Shown here: positions 1 through 11,155 of the stretch, in pieces
Position numbering within the stretch: the stretch's first letter is position 1
How the letters are laid out: each line of letters opens with the position of its first letter
Assembly: GCA_033297205.1 (NCBI GenBank)
Contig: MU859083.1
Span: 1-64,000, forward strand
Length of the DNA: 64,000 bases
Source of the DNA: Pseudoneurospora amorphoporcata
Lineage: Eukaryota; Ascomycota; Sordariomycetes; Sordariales; Sordariaceae
Reading direction: 5' to 3'
Position numbers and translations under genes: made by a program
The notes under the pieces: generated by a model
The model's input: only the letters and a program-made list of their open reading frames with translations
Told to the model about the DNA's origin: nothing
The model's database searches: none

Positions 1-48
1 GAGGTTGAGAAGATCAACAAGGCCTTCGAGACCAAAGAAGTTTATTAG
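1..48 (+). CDS. 3' end of an unidentified gene (partial)
   Basis: From base 1 the plus strand reads an open frame of 15 codons, ending in residues EVEKINKAFETKEVY and then TAG. The codons are the C/G-ending ones typical of well-expressed filamentous fungal genes, and the peptide is charged and helical, as at the C-terminus of a soluble protein. Only the tail is in the window, so the product cannot be named. The call rests on codon choice and reading frame alone. Confidence 0.4.
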   Translation, partial: EVEKINKAFETKEVY

Positions 49-49
49 C

Positions 50-487
50 TGAATTTGAACTACTGTTCCAAGCCCTGATCACAGCCCTTGTCACAATAGT
101 TGACGCTTGGAAGAACATATCCAGTTGGCCTTTCGATTCCTTAAACTGGTTAGAAATGCGATGGTATGGAGTTTGTTCGGCGCCCCGGCTAGGAAGCGCT
201 TTTCCAGGGAGCAAAGCCATTCCCAAACCGGCTTTTCATCAAGAGTGGCCGGGAAGCTCGTCCATTTCGTTCCGTTATACGCTATCTTGATCTTCTCCAA
301 CATCGCCTTCCGTTCGTTGCGCCAGCTTTCGGGCTTGAAGAACTTGTCCAAAAAAACCCCTACATCGCAAAAGGTGCAGTTTTTAATCTCGTAGAATAGT
401 TCCCTTTCCACCATCTCGCGCGTTGCACTATCAGCAAGCCAATTCAAACTAGTCGCTCTCAACGCCGCCAACTCTACAAGGATCTTC
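50..487 (-). pseudogene. relic of a FunK1-type (fungal protein-kinase-like) protein, N-terminal part
   Basis: A minus-strand open frame from about 487 down to 91 has no ATG. Its readable text includes WLADSATREMVEREL, FYEIKNCTFCDVGVF and EKPVWEWLCSLEKRF. Around position 150 the similarity seems to jump to another frame that reads NQFKESKGQLDMFFQAS, so a small indel breaks the gene. From memory of the family, these phrases resemble the N-terminal segment of fungal FunK1 kinase-like proteins, which are many and often decayed in Sordariomycetes. The kinase domain is not present. The family assignment is inference; the missing start and the frame jump are seen directly. Confidence 0.4.
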
Positions 488-1996
488 CTGTTTCACACCC
501 CTAACCAGCTCCTAGTGCCTGAATGGGACGGTCCAATCTACCTACTCAGCGGCGGCGTTTATTATTGCCGGTAGGAGCGACATTTGCAGGTTTGTCAAGC
601 CTTTTTATCGGTCCGGACCGACAAAAAGGCTTGGCTCTAATGAGAATTTGATACAAACGAAGGGTGATGATGGGGTCGTCTGTTGGAGGCCGATGTGACC
701 ATGCATGTGCCGAGAGTCATGAGGGAAACTCACCAAAAAAGGAGCTGGCCCGGGGTGGGCTTAAGTCCGCGTGGTGCCCCGCAGCGGCCCGCCGCGTCCC
801 CGCAACCGTCTCATTCCACCACCAACCCCTAGAGATGACGCCTCAACGAAGAGAATCAGACGCAAGGAACAATAGAGGAAGGCCCACACCATAGAACTTG
901 TACTTGGTATTCGGAGGCAGTCTATGGGTGTGTTGCAGGTGGACCACTGCCTGGGCACTTCCAGACCGCCCACGTTTCTGCCGCGTCCGCGTTATTGCGT
1001 ACGTCCCAGAGGCATTTAGAAGTGTGGGGATCCTCGAGGGGGGCTTTGAGGGTATTTCCGCCTTGCCGGGAGTGGTAAAAGCAAAGTCCGTAGGTTTAGA
1101 CATCGACAATACTTATTAATTACGCGGGAAGGACGAGTACCGTCAGGAGGGTGAGGGTTCCATTGCGGCTGAGACTTTTGCCCTCAAGGTCCAGATAGAA
1201 CGTGCTGGACGGAGGGATCGAGGAAAGGAAGACCCGGAGGGCAATTTTGTTGCGAAACTTTTCTTCAGACTCGAATGCTTGGTGTTAAAATCGAACTGGT
1301 TTGGGTCAGATGTTAGGGGCTTGGCAAACTGGCAATGTCAGCCCTACCGACAATAATAAACGCTGCCGGTATTCAATATATCGAGGTGACATTCATTTGA
1401 AATCGTCCGAGAAAATATTATAGTTTTGTCTTCGAGGCCATCCGCAAAGCTCCAGCCAATCGATTCTTTATAAAGGGGCGGCTGCGCTAGCAATAGTAAG
1501 ACCAACCTGGAAATGCAATTTCGGTGTTTCAGAACGGTCAATTTTTCTCGTAATCTGCCCAATTGTATTAATCTCTTTAGCGCCGCCTCCAACACTCACC
1601 GTAATGCCTCCGTAACGAACGATTTGGTACGGGAGGTAATTGTTCAGTTTTTTGACCCTACCACGTGATTAAAAGACCCGAATGATATCCTTCTCACTCC
1701 CATACACAAGCTTGTAGTTGGGTCGGTGACGACCAGCGAATCCCAGGTGCCGTATGTTTTTTTTTTCCTTCGCTTCGTGAAATCTTTTTGGTGTTTTAGT
1801 ACTCGCTTATCTTATCTTCTTATCGATATCATTCCCTTATCGTTATCGGATCCTTATAACATCATGGGAGAGCATGGAAATTGACCCGAGTTGATTGATA
1901 TAATTACAATGAAACACGAGCTGACTGACGAGCTCAATTATACACTAGTAAATAACCCCTAACTTATCCTAACAGCCCGAGGTTCAAGCAAGCCCC
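488..1996. other. intergenic, no gene recognised; holds one long palindrome
   Basis: Short open frames occur here on both strands but none has a recognisable protein, a convincing start or splice signals. The stretch contains the palindrome listed separately at 594-635. Around 1740-1880 it becomes AT-rich, which would suit the 3' flank of the chitinase gene that ends at 1997. Confidence 0.5.
594..635. repeat. 21-bp-arm palindrome with no loop
   Basis: The left arm (594-614) and right arm (615-635) are reverse complements except at two positions, both transitions, with GGTCCGGACC at the centre. The arms carry a T5 and an A5 run. It could form a cruciform or a hairpin RNA. No coding sequence overlaps it. 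Confidence 0.8.
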
Positions 1997-4900
1997 CTAA
2001 AACGCCATAACCCACGCCGGCGCCGTCGCCAGCGCATCAGCAAACGCATCAATAGTCTCAATGAGCCTCGCATGCCTCTTTTTCGAAGCTACTGTAGCAT
2101 CATCATCGCCGTCTTTCTCCTCGGTCGCCTTCCGATGAGCATCACTTGCCCACATGGCCTGCATGCGCGGCAAAACGTCCGTCGTGATCATGTTAGACTT
2201 GCTCGCAGCGAGCGCCATCTTGCCGCTCATGAACGTGTCCCACTTTCCTTTCAGGTCCTGGCTAGGCCATGTCGTCCACCCGGGATTCTTGGGCGTGTTG
2301 GGCAGCACCTCGGTGTCGAGGCGGCGGAGCACCTCGCCGACGCGGGTTTTTTGGTTAATGAGGATGGTCTGGATGGCGGGCGTGTTGTGGTAAAGCCGCG
2401 AGCCGAGGATGGCGCGCAGCGACTTCATGATCTCCTCGGCGCCGTCGATGTTGGCGATCTTGCTCGTGGACGGGTACTTGGGCGGGTTCTGGCCCGAGGG
2501 ACTGTTGGAGTTGGCGTTGGGGTCGGTGCCGAGCCACTTTTCGAGATCGACGATCTGGATGTTTTTGCCCTTGGTGCTGAAGCCGGCCCAGGCGTTCCCC
2601 TTGGGCGGCGCGTTGATGGGCTTTTCGAGCCGCACGTACTCTTTGTTCTTCCACTTGTCGGTGGGGAACTGCGCTGCGACGTGTTTGAATGCCGTGAGAG
2701 CGACGCCGGTCCCTTGGGCGGTCTCGAGGTTTGGGATCACAACCGGAGCGTTCCAGAGCAATTTGACGAGCGCGCAGAAGTTGAGCTTTATGCCCTCCTG
2801 GGCCCTTTCAGGGTTGGGGTGGTCGAAGGGGCCGAGATTTTTGAGCGTATTAAAGAATTGACTGATGAGTTAGGCCTCGAGAACGTGCTCGGAATCGTAG
2901 CTGACACCGGCAACTTCGGCCGTGAGGTTGTCGAACGCGTAGTCCTTGCAGTCGGTGCTTTTGAAGCCGTAGATGTCGTTGCCCAGCGTTTTGGCATCGG
3001 AGTCTGTCGGGTATTGGAATTTGGTTGTCACGCCGCAGATTTCGGTGGGCTTGGAGGAGGCCCGTTTTTCGAGGACGTGTACAAAAGGGTCCGACCGCCT
3101 GAAAAGTGCGTCCGCGATGATGTCGCTCTCGTCCCAGGCGTACCCAATCTTGGAGCACGGGGAGCCCGGGCCGGAGCTGTCATCGGCTTCGGGCGGGCAG
3201 AAGTAGCTACCCACGGGCACATTGAGTACTGGACCCCAGACGGCCGCTCGTTTGGCCAGGCTACGGCTGTTGTGGGTGTGGCCATAGCCATGGATCAGGC
3301 TGTTATGGGTGTGGCTATGGCCATGGCTATGGCCACGGGTGTCGTTGGCCTCGATGGTAAGGAAATTCAGGTCACGCTTGGTCGGAAGGGGTCCCAGGCC
3401 TGGACACGTACCGCCTTCAATGATGGGCTTCTTATAAGCGGGCGTGATGGGCACCTCGGCCCCCGGCCACCCGAAGCCTGGTGCCGTTGCGCGCGCAAAC
3501 AGGCGTGCGCCGACATCAACTCCAAATGTGAAGGGGCAAATATCCTTAGTGGAGCCGCCGACGCCCATCTTCAGCATAACGCTGGCCTCAGCCACAATGG
3601 CCGCGGCGGCCGGGTCGACGTCCCAGCGCTTGTCGAAGCGGATGCCGAACTCGGCCGCCGCCGACATCTTGGCCGTCACGTCGCCGAGGGCCTGGACGCC
3701 GGCGTAGAAGTTGGGCTCGTCCAGGCCCTCGTTGTCGCCGGTGCGCTTGAGGTCTGGGTCGCCGGGGCCGATCTCCTTGGGCGTGTACTTGCTGTCGCCG
3801 TTGTCGGGAAGGACCTGGCGGACCTCCCAGTTGGCGAACTCGAGACGTGTTTCCACCTTGCCCGCCAGGGTGAGCGAGGCGTCGATGTTGCCCTCCACCG
3901 TCAGCTGCGGGCCGATGGTTGCGATTCCAGGGATCTTGAAGGAGGCGCCTGGGAAAGGGATGTTCACAATCACGTCTCCCTTGTGATACGAAAACTTGGC
4001 GACGGCTTCGAGGGTTAGAACACCCGTGATCTCGCCCTTATTGTAGAAGGTCAGGTAGCTTTGGGACACGTCGACGGGCGGGGCTAGCTTTGTAACAATC
4101 AAAGTAAACCCGAAGCTGGTCGCTACCTTCAAGTTAAGGAGGGCCTGGGCGAGGATGTGACCCTCGTAGTCGATGCCGTTGCGGTTGCATTGCCACGTCT
4201 CGTCAATGAGTTTGGCTGTCAGGGTGTCCTTGTAGTCGTAAGTGAACTCACGCGTGATTTCTGGCTTGACAATGCGGGCAAGCCAGTCGAGGATGCCTGA
4301 GCCGAACCAACGCTCCTCGAGGTCACGGCGCGAGAGGGCCCCGAAATGGTAGTCGTCGCGGAACTCTTCCTCCAGCCAGCGGGCGTGGTTACCCCCAGTG
4401 TCGGCGAGGGAGCGTTTAATCTTCTTCTTGGTGTTTCCAGCCGCCGCGACGACCGTGTTCCAGTAGTCGTCCTGGTTGCTGAAGTCGATGCGCATCTGGG
4501 TGTCCCCAAGATCGCGAGGCACGCGCGCAAAGTCGTAGTCAAAGGTCAAATCATAGACGACGGGGGCGTGGGCGGCCGAGAGGTGCTCGAGGTGGCGGGG
4601 AAGAATCTTCTTTCTAGGGTCAGTAGTTGGGGCCATGTCTTTTGCAACGGCGTATTTTCCGGGGCCACACCCAGCAGGCATCTGCAGAATGGTGCCAGGG
4701 ATGCCGTGGCCGAGACCGATCTTGTGACAGTTGCTGCCCTCGGAGAAGTCTGTGCAAACCATCTGCACCGTATGGGGGCCGTCTTCGCCGATGGCCGAGT
4801 CGCAGCCCGAGAAAATATCCCAGTGAGAGCCGTCACGCTTGTCCAGAGAGACCTGCAGTTCCTCGGGCGAGGCGAGCACAACGAACTGGAAGGCCGCATC

Positions 4901-7603
4901 GTTGGGGTTCTGCTGCGAGTCTGAGTCCTTGTCCGTTTCGAGGGAGAAATCGGTGTCGACACTTTTACCATCCGGGGGGTGCTCGAAAAGATTTTCCAGG
5001 GGCACAGGCAGGAACAAGGGGTCCTCTGACGCCTCGCAGCAAAAGGTGCGTACGCGAGACAGCTGACCGCCGCACGTCTCGCCGCCGCCAAAGTAGCTGT
5101 CGGTCAGCTGGGCGTATGTCATATCCGGGCAGTGGCCGTCGAAACAGTTGCCGGGCTTGCCAAACCACGCGCAGTTCTTCCATTTAGGGATGTCTTCCTT
5201 GGGGCAGCAGTAGTACTTGTCCGTGTCGAGGTCGAGTTCGTCGAGCACGGCGAGGAGTAATTCTCCTGTCAGGGCGGTGAGAGGATAGGCGCGGCCGACG
5301 ACGCGGAGGATGACCTTGGCCACGTCTTCCAAGATGGTCAGGACGGTACCCGAGAAGGTCAGCGGCAAGTCATCGCCCTTACAGGAGCCGCCGACACCGC
5401 TCCAATAGCAGGTGTTTTCCTCGGCGAGGGGGCTCTTGCAGCAGTATGCCTTGTTGCCGTCCCAGCACTCCTTGCCATCACCCCACTTGTTCATCTCCAT
5501 CATGACCTCGTCGTCGTTGCAGCGGCCGTTGCACCAGCGCGTGGTCTCTCCGCCGCGCCATCTGCACTCCTTGGGGTCCGGGGCGCCAGACAGCGGGCAG
5601 CAGAGCTTGCTGCGCTTCTTGTCTTTGCCGCATTCTTGGTCGGTGATTTTGATGTCGCCGGTGTCGCAGTTGCCACCGCAGGATGTAATGTAGCAGTGCT
5701 TGTTGGAAGATTGCCAGCCGCCCTTGTCGGCAGCCGCGCCCAAGTCGCCTAGCTTCTTAGGCGAGATGACGGCCTGCAGTGCCGTCAGATGCTCGTCATC
5801 CTGATCGATGGCCCAGATGAGGTAGCCGCCCAGCCCCAGATCCTTGGCCAGCTCCTTTTTCTGGGAGAAGGTGTCGGCGTCGTCGTACGAAACCCATTCT
5901 GTCCAACAATAAATATTAGCCGCAATCTTCTTGTGGGGTGTTTTGAGAGCAGCTCAGGAGGCAGTCAAAAAGGGGAAGGGAGAACAAATGAAAATCGACG
6001 TACGGTCGTTGTTCCACGTGATGTACTTGACGCCGGCCTTCTTGTCATGTACAGGCTTGATCTTTTTGGTCTCAATAACGGCCATGATCTCGCGGTAGCT
6101 CAGAATGCCCGACTCCCCGCTGCAGCCGCCCTTGGTAGCGCCGCCCTTGAAGGCGCACCCCGGCTTGCTGCACGAGGGGTCTTGCAGCTGGAAAGCGCGG
6201 CCATAGAAGCCGAGGCCCATGTTGAGCTTGTTGGCGGGGACGTCGTTGCGCCAGAAGAGGTCAAAGGCCTGCTTCATCTCGGTGATGTTGGTGTGCCCGT
6301 AGATTTTCTGACCGATCGGGTTCTTGGCGTCCCAGACGCCGTGCAGGTCGTAGGACATGACGTTCACAAAGTCGACGTGGTCGACGGCCTTGAGGTCGAA
6401 GTGGCGCATGTACCAGTATGAGGTGGGCAGCGTGAAGGAAACGACGTACTTGACGGGCTGCTTCTTGTTTTTGGCGTCGAGCTCCTTGAGGAATGTGACA
6501 AAGTTGGCACCGTCCTTGTCATTGCCGCCGCGGTCATCAGCACCGGGGTACTCCCAGTCAAAGTCGACGCCATCGAAGGCGTACTCGCGTAGGAAGCTAA
6601 ACAGGTTGTCGATGAAGATCTCGCGAGTCCGCGCTGAGCCCACCATATCGCTAAACACCTTCTGGGTTGGGCCCGGGTCGTTGAAGGTCCATCCACCAAT
6701 GGCGATGACCGTTTTCAGGGCGGGGTTCTTCTTCTTGAGGTTGGTGAATTCAGAGAACAGGGACCCGGGGATGCCGTCCATGGGCGCGATGCTGTACGTG
6801 TCCGGGGTGATGGACGCAAAAGAAAAGTACAGATGGGTTAGGGAGCTGACGGGGATGTCCTTGAGCCCCATGCCCTGACACGCGCTGTTGGCGCGCCAGC
6901 CCTCGTAGTAGCCGATGACGCGGGACTGCGAGCTGGCCTTGTTCTTGGGGCCGGGCTGGTCGCAGTTGGACTGGCAGCCGCCGGTGGCACCTTTATCCTC
7001 TTTCTGGCAGTAGTCCTCGGTCATGCCGCAGAAGCCCCATTTGCCGCAGCAGACGTTGAGCGGGCACTTCTGGCCGGGCACTTTGGCGTTTTTGCCGCAC
7101 TCTGCCTTGGCGTCGCAGTTGGACCAGCACACTTCGTTGGGCGAGATACCCGAGGTACCGCACACCTCTTCGCCGTAGTTACACTGCAGCGTGGCCTTGG
7201 GGCAGCAAGCCTTGTTGGCGCAAGGCCGGTCCGGCCCGCACGTGTAATCGTCCTCCGTGGCTCGGCCGCTTAGCAGAGACCGCGTGTCTATAGCGCCGAG
7301 GACGGGATGAGACTGTATAGACGACAGGGAGTCGTCGCCGTCTGCGTCGGGGGAGCACAGCGGTAGCTCATATTCGCGCCTAACCTTGGCTGAGTAGTCA
7401 AAGGGTCTGCAGTGATCAGGAGTTAGCACGACCTGCCTTGGGAGAGGTAGACAGCTCAAAGACACTTACGAAACGGAATTCCGACATGTTGCCGGCACAT
7501 CAGCCTGGTGTTGCCAGGCAGGACGATCTGCTGTCTGGTGCCAGGGCAAGCTCTCGGCGAGCCTCTGCCCCCAAAAAAGAGCAAGGACAATAGAACACCG
7601 CAT
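1997..7603 (-). CDS. secreted GH18 chitinase, subgroup-C / killer-toxin-like, with an in-frame stop
   Basis: Exons 7603-7470, 7406-6004 and 5898-1997. Introns 7407-7469 (GTAAGT, GCTAAC, CTGCAG) and 5899-6003 keep the frame. The start at 7603 gives a signal peptide (MRCSIVLALFWGQRLAES), which the first ATG of the second exon would lack. Residues about 100-190 are a cysteine-rich chitin-binding region. The GH18 domain spans about 207-545, with AIGGWT and the catalytic motif DGVDFDWEYP at 323-332 (acid Glu330) and GYLIWAIDQDD at its end. More cysteine-rich modules follow, then a long C-terminal region with a His-rich patch (HSHGHSHTH), as in large subgroup-C chitinases that resemble yeast zymocin's alpha subunit. 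Codon 1522 is TAA (2872-2870). The same frame then stays open for 290 more codons with good protein-like text. It hydrolyses chitin outside the cell and is paired with the divergent LysM gene. Unless the stop is bypassed, the last sixth of the protein is lost. Confidence 0.85.
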
Positions 7604-8323
7604 GGCCGTCCGTCACGGGTGTTGTGCCTGCTCAGGAATGCCTCCCACCTGCAGGGCAGCAAGCCGCCGCCGCATCTTGTATAAGATCTCTTGAGTAGGT
7701 ACCTAGGTACCGCCATCGCCCGATAGGGCAGGTAGAAGCATAAAACGGGTCTCTATGGACTTTTGCATCGAAAGCCGAAATGCCGAGGTGAGGTCTGAGT
7801 CTGGTCCTTTCATGATGTACAATCATGCGATGGTAAGGGGGATAAGATGAAGTTACAATTAAGCTTACTGTACCTGCATAGTATCACGGAGATTATGTAG
7901 AGATAGAGTAACTGTCCGAGAAAGGTGACCCTTAGCGGGCCTTCTGCCTTATTGCAGATCCCAGGGGTGAAACGTCTGATGGCCGAGGTGCGGCACAGCA
8001 GCACCGACGTCCCTTGCTCATTTTGGTGGGAGCTGGAGCCTGGAATCGGGGTAGCATCGACCCTGCGGACAATCTCCCAAAGGACAGAGGGGGAACATGA
8101 AGATGTAAGCCGGATCTCGTTCTTGTGTAAAAGAGGCCGAAGATGCTCGACAACCTGCCCAAGGAAAACGTCCTTCTTTTGGTACGATGCCGCCTTCACG
8201 AAGAGCCCGCTCTCTTCCCTCCTCCCCCTGAAAGCAGTCATTCCCGCTGACTTGCCTCTCAAGTAAAAAGGTCCCAAGGCAAGCCGCTATCAAGGGACTG
8301 CCCGGGCTTCGATAATTTTCATA
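7604..8323. promoter_or_regulatory. shared divergent promoter region of the chitinase and LysM genes
   Basis: This 720-bp gap separates the start codons of the minus-strand chitinase (7603) and the plus-strand LysM gene (8324). Short open frames inside it do not look like proteins. Divergent placement of a subgroup-C chitinase and a LysM protein recurs in filamentous fungi and suggests joint control; the specific binding sites cannot be told from the sequence alone. Confidence 0.55.
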
Positions 8324-10957
8324 ATGCAGAACTTCCTCGTCGACCTGCTTCTTCTCTCTTTCGGGTTTGCATCAACGGCATCTGCCACGGTGCTGCTCTA
8401 CCCAGACAGTCTTCCCTCGACACTCACCGCAGCGTGCACCAATGCCCTGACCGTCGACATCACCGCCTGCGACCCGCTGGTGAGGGACCTCCGTCCGGAT
8501 GTCTTCTACCCGCCCGCGTCACTATCGCGCATCTGCACCACCGCTTGCTCATCCGCCCTCGAAACATGGCGGTCATCGGTACAGTCCGGGTGCGGGAACC
8601 AGACCATCTCGGCCGATCTTGAGGTTGAAGCCGCGGCCGTCTATATTCCCGGCGCGCTGCAGTACTCGTTCCAGCATGCGTGCCTGAAGGACGACTCGGG
8701 GCGCTTTTGCGGACCCGTTGCGGCCCTGGCAGCGGCCTTCTCGGATCCCGGCATCAGCCCTTTCAACTACATCAGCAACATCACGGACCAGGTGCGGCCC
8801 GACGACTGCGACACCTGTTTGGCCGAGCGGCTGCGGCTGCGCGAGGGGTCGCCGTACTTTGACGGGCCTATGGTGGCTAGCAAGTCGCTGTACGAGAGCA
8901 TGACGGCAAGTTGCGGCATTGTGGGACGCCCTGTCGTGACAACGACCATCGACTACTTTACGGCGGCGCCTGCTCCGACGGCCAAGGTGTGTGAAGGCTC
9001 AACCTACACCATCAAAGCCTCGGATGACTGCTACACCATATCCAAGAGCCAGGGTGTCGGCACCAACTGGCTTCTGGCCGACAACGACCTCGAGGCCTTT
9101 TGCACCAACTTCCCCGCCGCCGGCACTTCTCTCTGCATCACCAACCAGTGCACCACCGTTACCGTCCCCACCAATGCGACGTGTGAGGCCGTGGCTGCGG
9201 CAGCCAACATCACCGAGACGCAGCTCATTGCCTGGAACCCGTCCATAAGCTACGGGTGCGCAAACCTCCCCAAGATGAACGGCTCCGAAATCTGCGTCGA
9301 TGCTCCCGGCCGCAAGTTCGTGAATCCCACCGACACCTCGGCCCTGCCCCCTCTCACTCCCACCACCACGGCTCCCACGCCCACCGACGCAGCAGACGGC
9401 TCCGGCGGTGCCGAAAAACCATGCGGGCGATGGTACTTGGTCCAGCAAGGCGACTATTGCAACCTCGTCACCCTCAGGTTCGGCATCACCCTCCCCGACT
9501 TCCTCTTCCTGAACCCAGCCGTCAACGCCAACTGCACCAATCTCTTCGCCTTGGAATCGTATTGCGTCGCCGCAGTGGGCGATATCAACACCTATATTGG
9601 CCGCCCCGGCCACGCCACCATCACCCTGGACCCCTCGGCGCCCTTCACCGGAATCCCCTACACAGAGCGCCCCGACGCCACCGCGTCCCCCTACACGCGG
9701 CTGTACACCTCCCTCCCCGAAGCAACGGGCACGCGCGACGACTGTGTGCACTACTTCGCCGGAGACGACTACCAATATAACCTCGCCGGCTCCTCCTTCG
9801 CGAGCAACTGCAAACTCGCGGCGGCAACCTACAACGTCGACCTCGAGGAGTTCGGCTTGTGGAATCCCAGCCTCGGCGATGTCTCGGATCCGGCATGCGC
9901 GTTTGAAAAAGGCGTCCGCTACTGCGGATCGTGGTACCTGGAAGCGGGCAGTAATGAAGAGACGCCCACCGACGCCTCCCCGACACCACCAGGACCCACC
10001 ATGTCAGGCTCGCCCGCAGACTGCAACGAGTGGGCCATCGTCACGGACGGGTTATCCTGCACGGACCTAGCCTCGGAAGCCGGCATCTCGCTCGAGCAGT
10101 TCCTGGCATGGAACCCGGCGGTCTCGTCAGACTGCAAGACCAACTACTGGGTCGACGAAGCTTACTGCGTCGGTATCTCGGGCGACGACGACGACGACGG
10201 CAGCGCAACCACAGCAACAAGCACCGCCAGTCCCACAACAATTTCAAAACCAACACCGCCCGGCCCAACCATGACCGGCTCACCCGCCAACTGCAACAAA
10301 TGGTCTCTCGTTACCGAAGGCCTCTCTTGCACAGACCTGGCCGCCCAAGCCGGCATCTCCCTCGCGCAGTTCCTGGCATGGAACCCAGCCGTCTCCTCGG
10401 ACTGCACAACCAACTACTGGCTCGGCGAAGCCTACTGCGTCGGTGTCTCAGGCGATGCAACCACTCCCACAACAAGCGCCGCTACCACGAGCTCAAAACC
10501 CACACCACCCGGCCCAACAATGACCGGCTCGCCCGCCGACTGCAACAAATGGTCGCTCGTCACCTCCGGCCTCTCCTGCACAGACCTAGCCGCCCAAGCC
10601 GGTATTTCCCTCGCGCAATTCCTAGCGTGGAACCCGGCTGTGAGCTCCGATTGTTCGACCAACTACTGGCTAAGTGAGGCGTACTGTGTTGGTGTTGCTG
10701 GCGGGTCTAGCCCGACGACGACGACTAAACCTACGACGACGGCAGCCAAGCCTACGCCTCCTGGGCCTACCATGTCCGGCTCGCCGGCTAATTGCAATAA
10801 GTGGTCGCTTGTGACTGAGGGTCTGAGCTGCACGGCGTTGGCGAGCCAGGCGGGGATTACGCTGAGCCAGTTTTTGGCGTGGAATCCGGCGGTGAGTAGT
10901 GATTGTGTGGCGAATTATTGGTTGGGGGAGGCGTATTGTGTTGGTGTGGGTGCTTAG
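8324..10957 (+). CDS. secreted multi-LysM chitin-binding protein
   Basis: Single exon of 877 residues with an N-terminal signal peptide (MQNFLVDLLLLSFGFASTAS). Residues about 23-215 form a cysteine-containing N-terminal domain without LysM motifs. LysM or LysM-like units lie near 222-272, 276-324, 365-415 and 468-535. Four closely similar C-terminal LysM units start near 553, 642, 725 and 810; each carries SCTDLA or a variant, QFLAWNPAVSSDC and YCVG, and they are joined by Thr/Pro-rich linkers. LysM modules bind chitin oligomers, so the protein probably coats or captures chitin outside the cell, complementing the divergent chitinase. The last repeat uses markedly more T/G-ending codons than the first ones. 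There is no transmembrane segment or obvious GPI signal. The role as effector or as self-protection is inference. Confidence 0.9.
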   Translation: MQNFLVDLLLLSFGFASTASATVLLYPDSLPSTLTAACTNALTVDITACDPLVRDLRPDVFYPPASLSRICTTACSSALETWRSSVQSGCGNQTISADLEVEAAAVYIPGALQYSFQHACLKDDSGRFCGPVAALAAAFSDPGISPFNYISNITDQVRPDDCDTCLAERLRLREGSPYFDGPMVASKSLYESMTASCGIVGRPVVTTTIDYFTAAPAPTAKVCEGSTYTIKASDDCYTISKSQGVGTNWLLADNDLEAFCTNFPAAGTSLCITNQCTTVTVPTNATCEAVAAAANITETQLIAWNPSISYGCANLPKMNGSEICVDAPGRKFVNPTDTSALPPLTPTTTAPTPTDAADGSGGAEKPCGRWYLVQQGDYCNLVTLRFGITLPDFLFLNPAVNANCTNLFALESYCVAAVGDINTYIGRPGHATITLDPSAPFTGIPYTERPDATASPYTRLYTSLPEATGTRDDCVHYFAGDDYQYNLAGSSFASNCKLAAATYNVDLEEFGLWNPSLGDVSDPACAFEKGVRYCGSWYLEAGSNEETPTDASPTPPGPTMSGSPADCNEWAIVTDGLSCTDLASEAGISLEQFLAWNPAVSSDCKTNYWVDEAYCVGISGDDDDDGSATTATSTASPTTISKPTPPGPTMTGSPANCNKWSLVTEGLSCTDLAAQAGISLAQFLAWNPAVSSDCTTNYWLGEAYCVGVSGDATTPTTSAATTSSKPTPPGPTMTGSPADCNKWSLVTSGLSCTDLAAQAGISLAQFLAWNPAVSSDCSTNYWLSEAYCVGVAGGSSPTTTTKPTTTAAKPTPPGPTMSGSPANCNKWSLVTEGLSCTALASQAGITLSQFLAWNPAVSSDCVANYWLGEAYCVGVGA
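9985..10954 (+). repeat. four tandem LysM-coding repeats, about 250 bp each
   Basis: Copies begin near 9985, 10250, 10500 and 10753, each opening with a Pro-rich PPGPTM-type linker. Protein identity is high, but the fourth copy differs by many synonymous changes (for example TGC to TGT, AAC to AAT, TCC to AGT). The array lies inside the LysM gene and keeps the frame. Confidence 0.85.
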
Positions 10958-11155
10958 GTGGTACGGGGAGGGTGGGTAGGTAATGCTGCTAGCTACTAGG
11001 TAGCGAGGTAGTAACAAGTTAGCTATATTGTGTAAGAATCGATTGAAGTTGGCTGTGTCTTCTTTTCTGCTCTGCTTGTCGGTAGCGGTGAGCGTAATTG
11101 TATTGTCGGCCCTTTGTTGATTGAATTTGAGACTCGCGTGTAGTCTTCATGAGAA

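Noticed and set aside
2072..4018. 648-codon open frame on the plus strand
   Set aside because: It is exactly antisense to the chitinase coding sequence. It arises from the high-GC third-position bias of the real gene and has no family-like text.
9256..10677. Several open frames of 150-215 codons on both strands inside the LysM gene
   Set aside because: They are shadow frames of the repeated, GC-rich LysM coding sequence and are Arg/His/Pro-rich without motifs.
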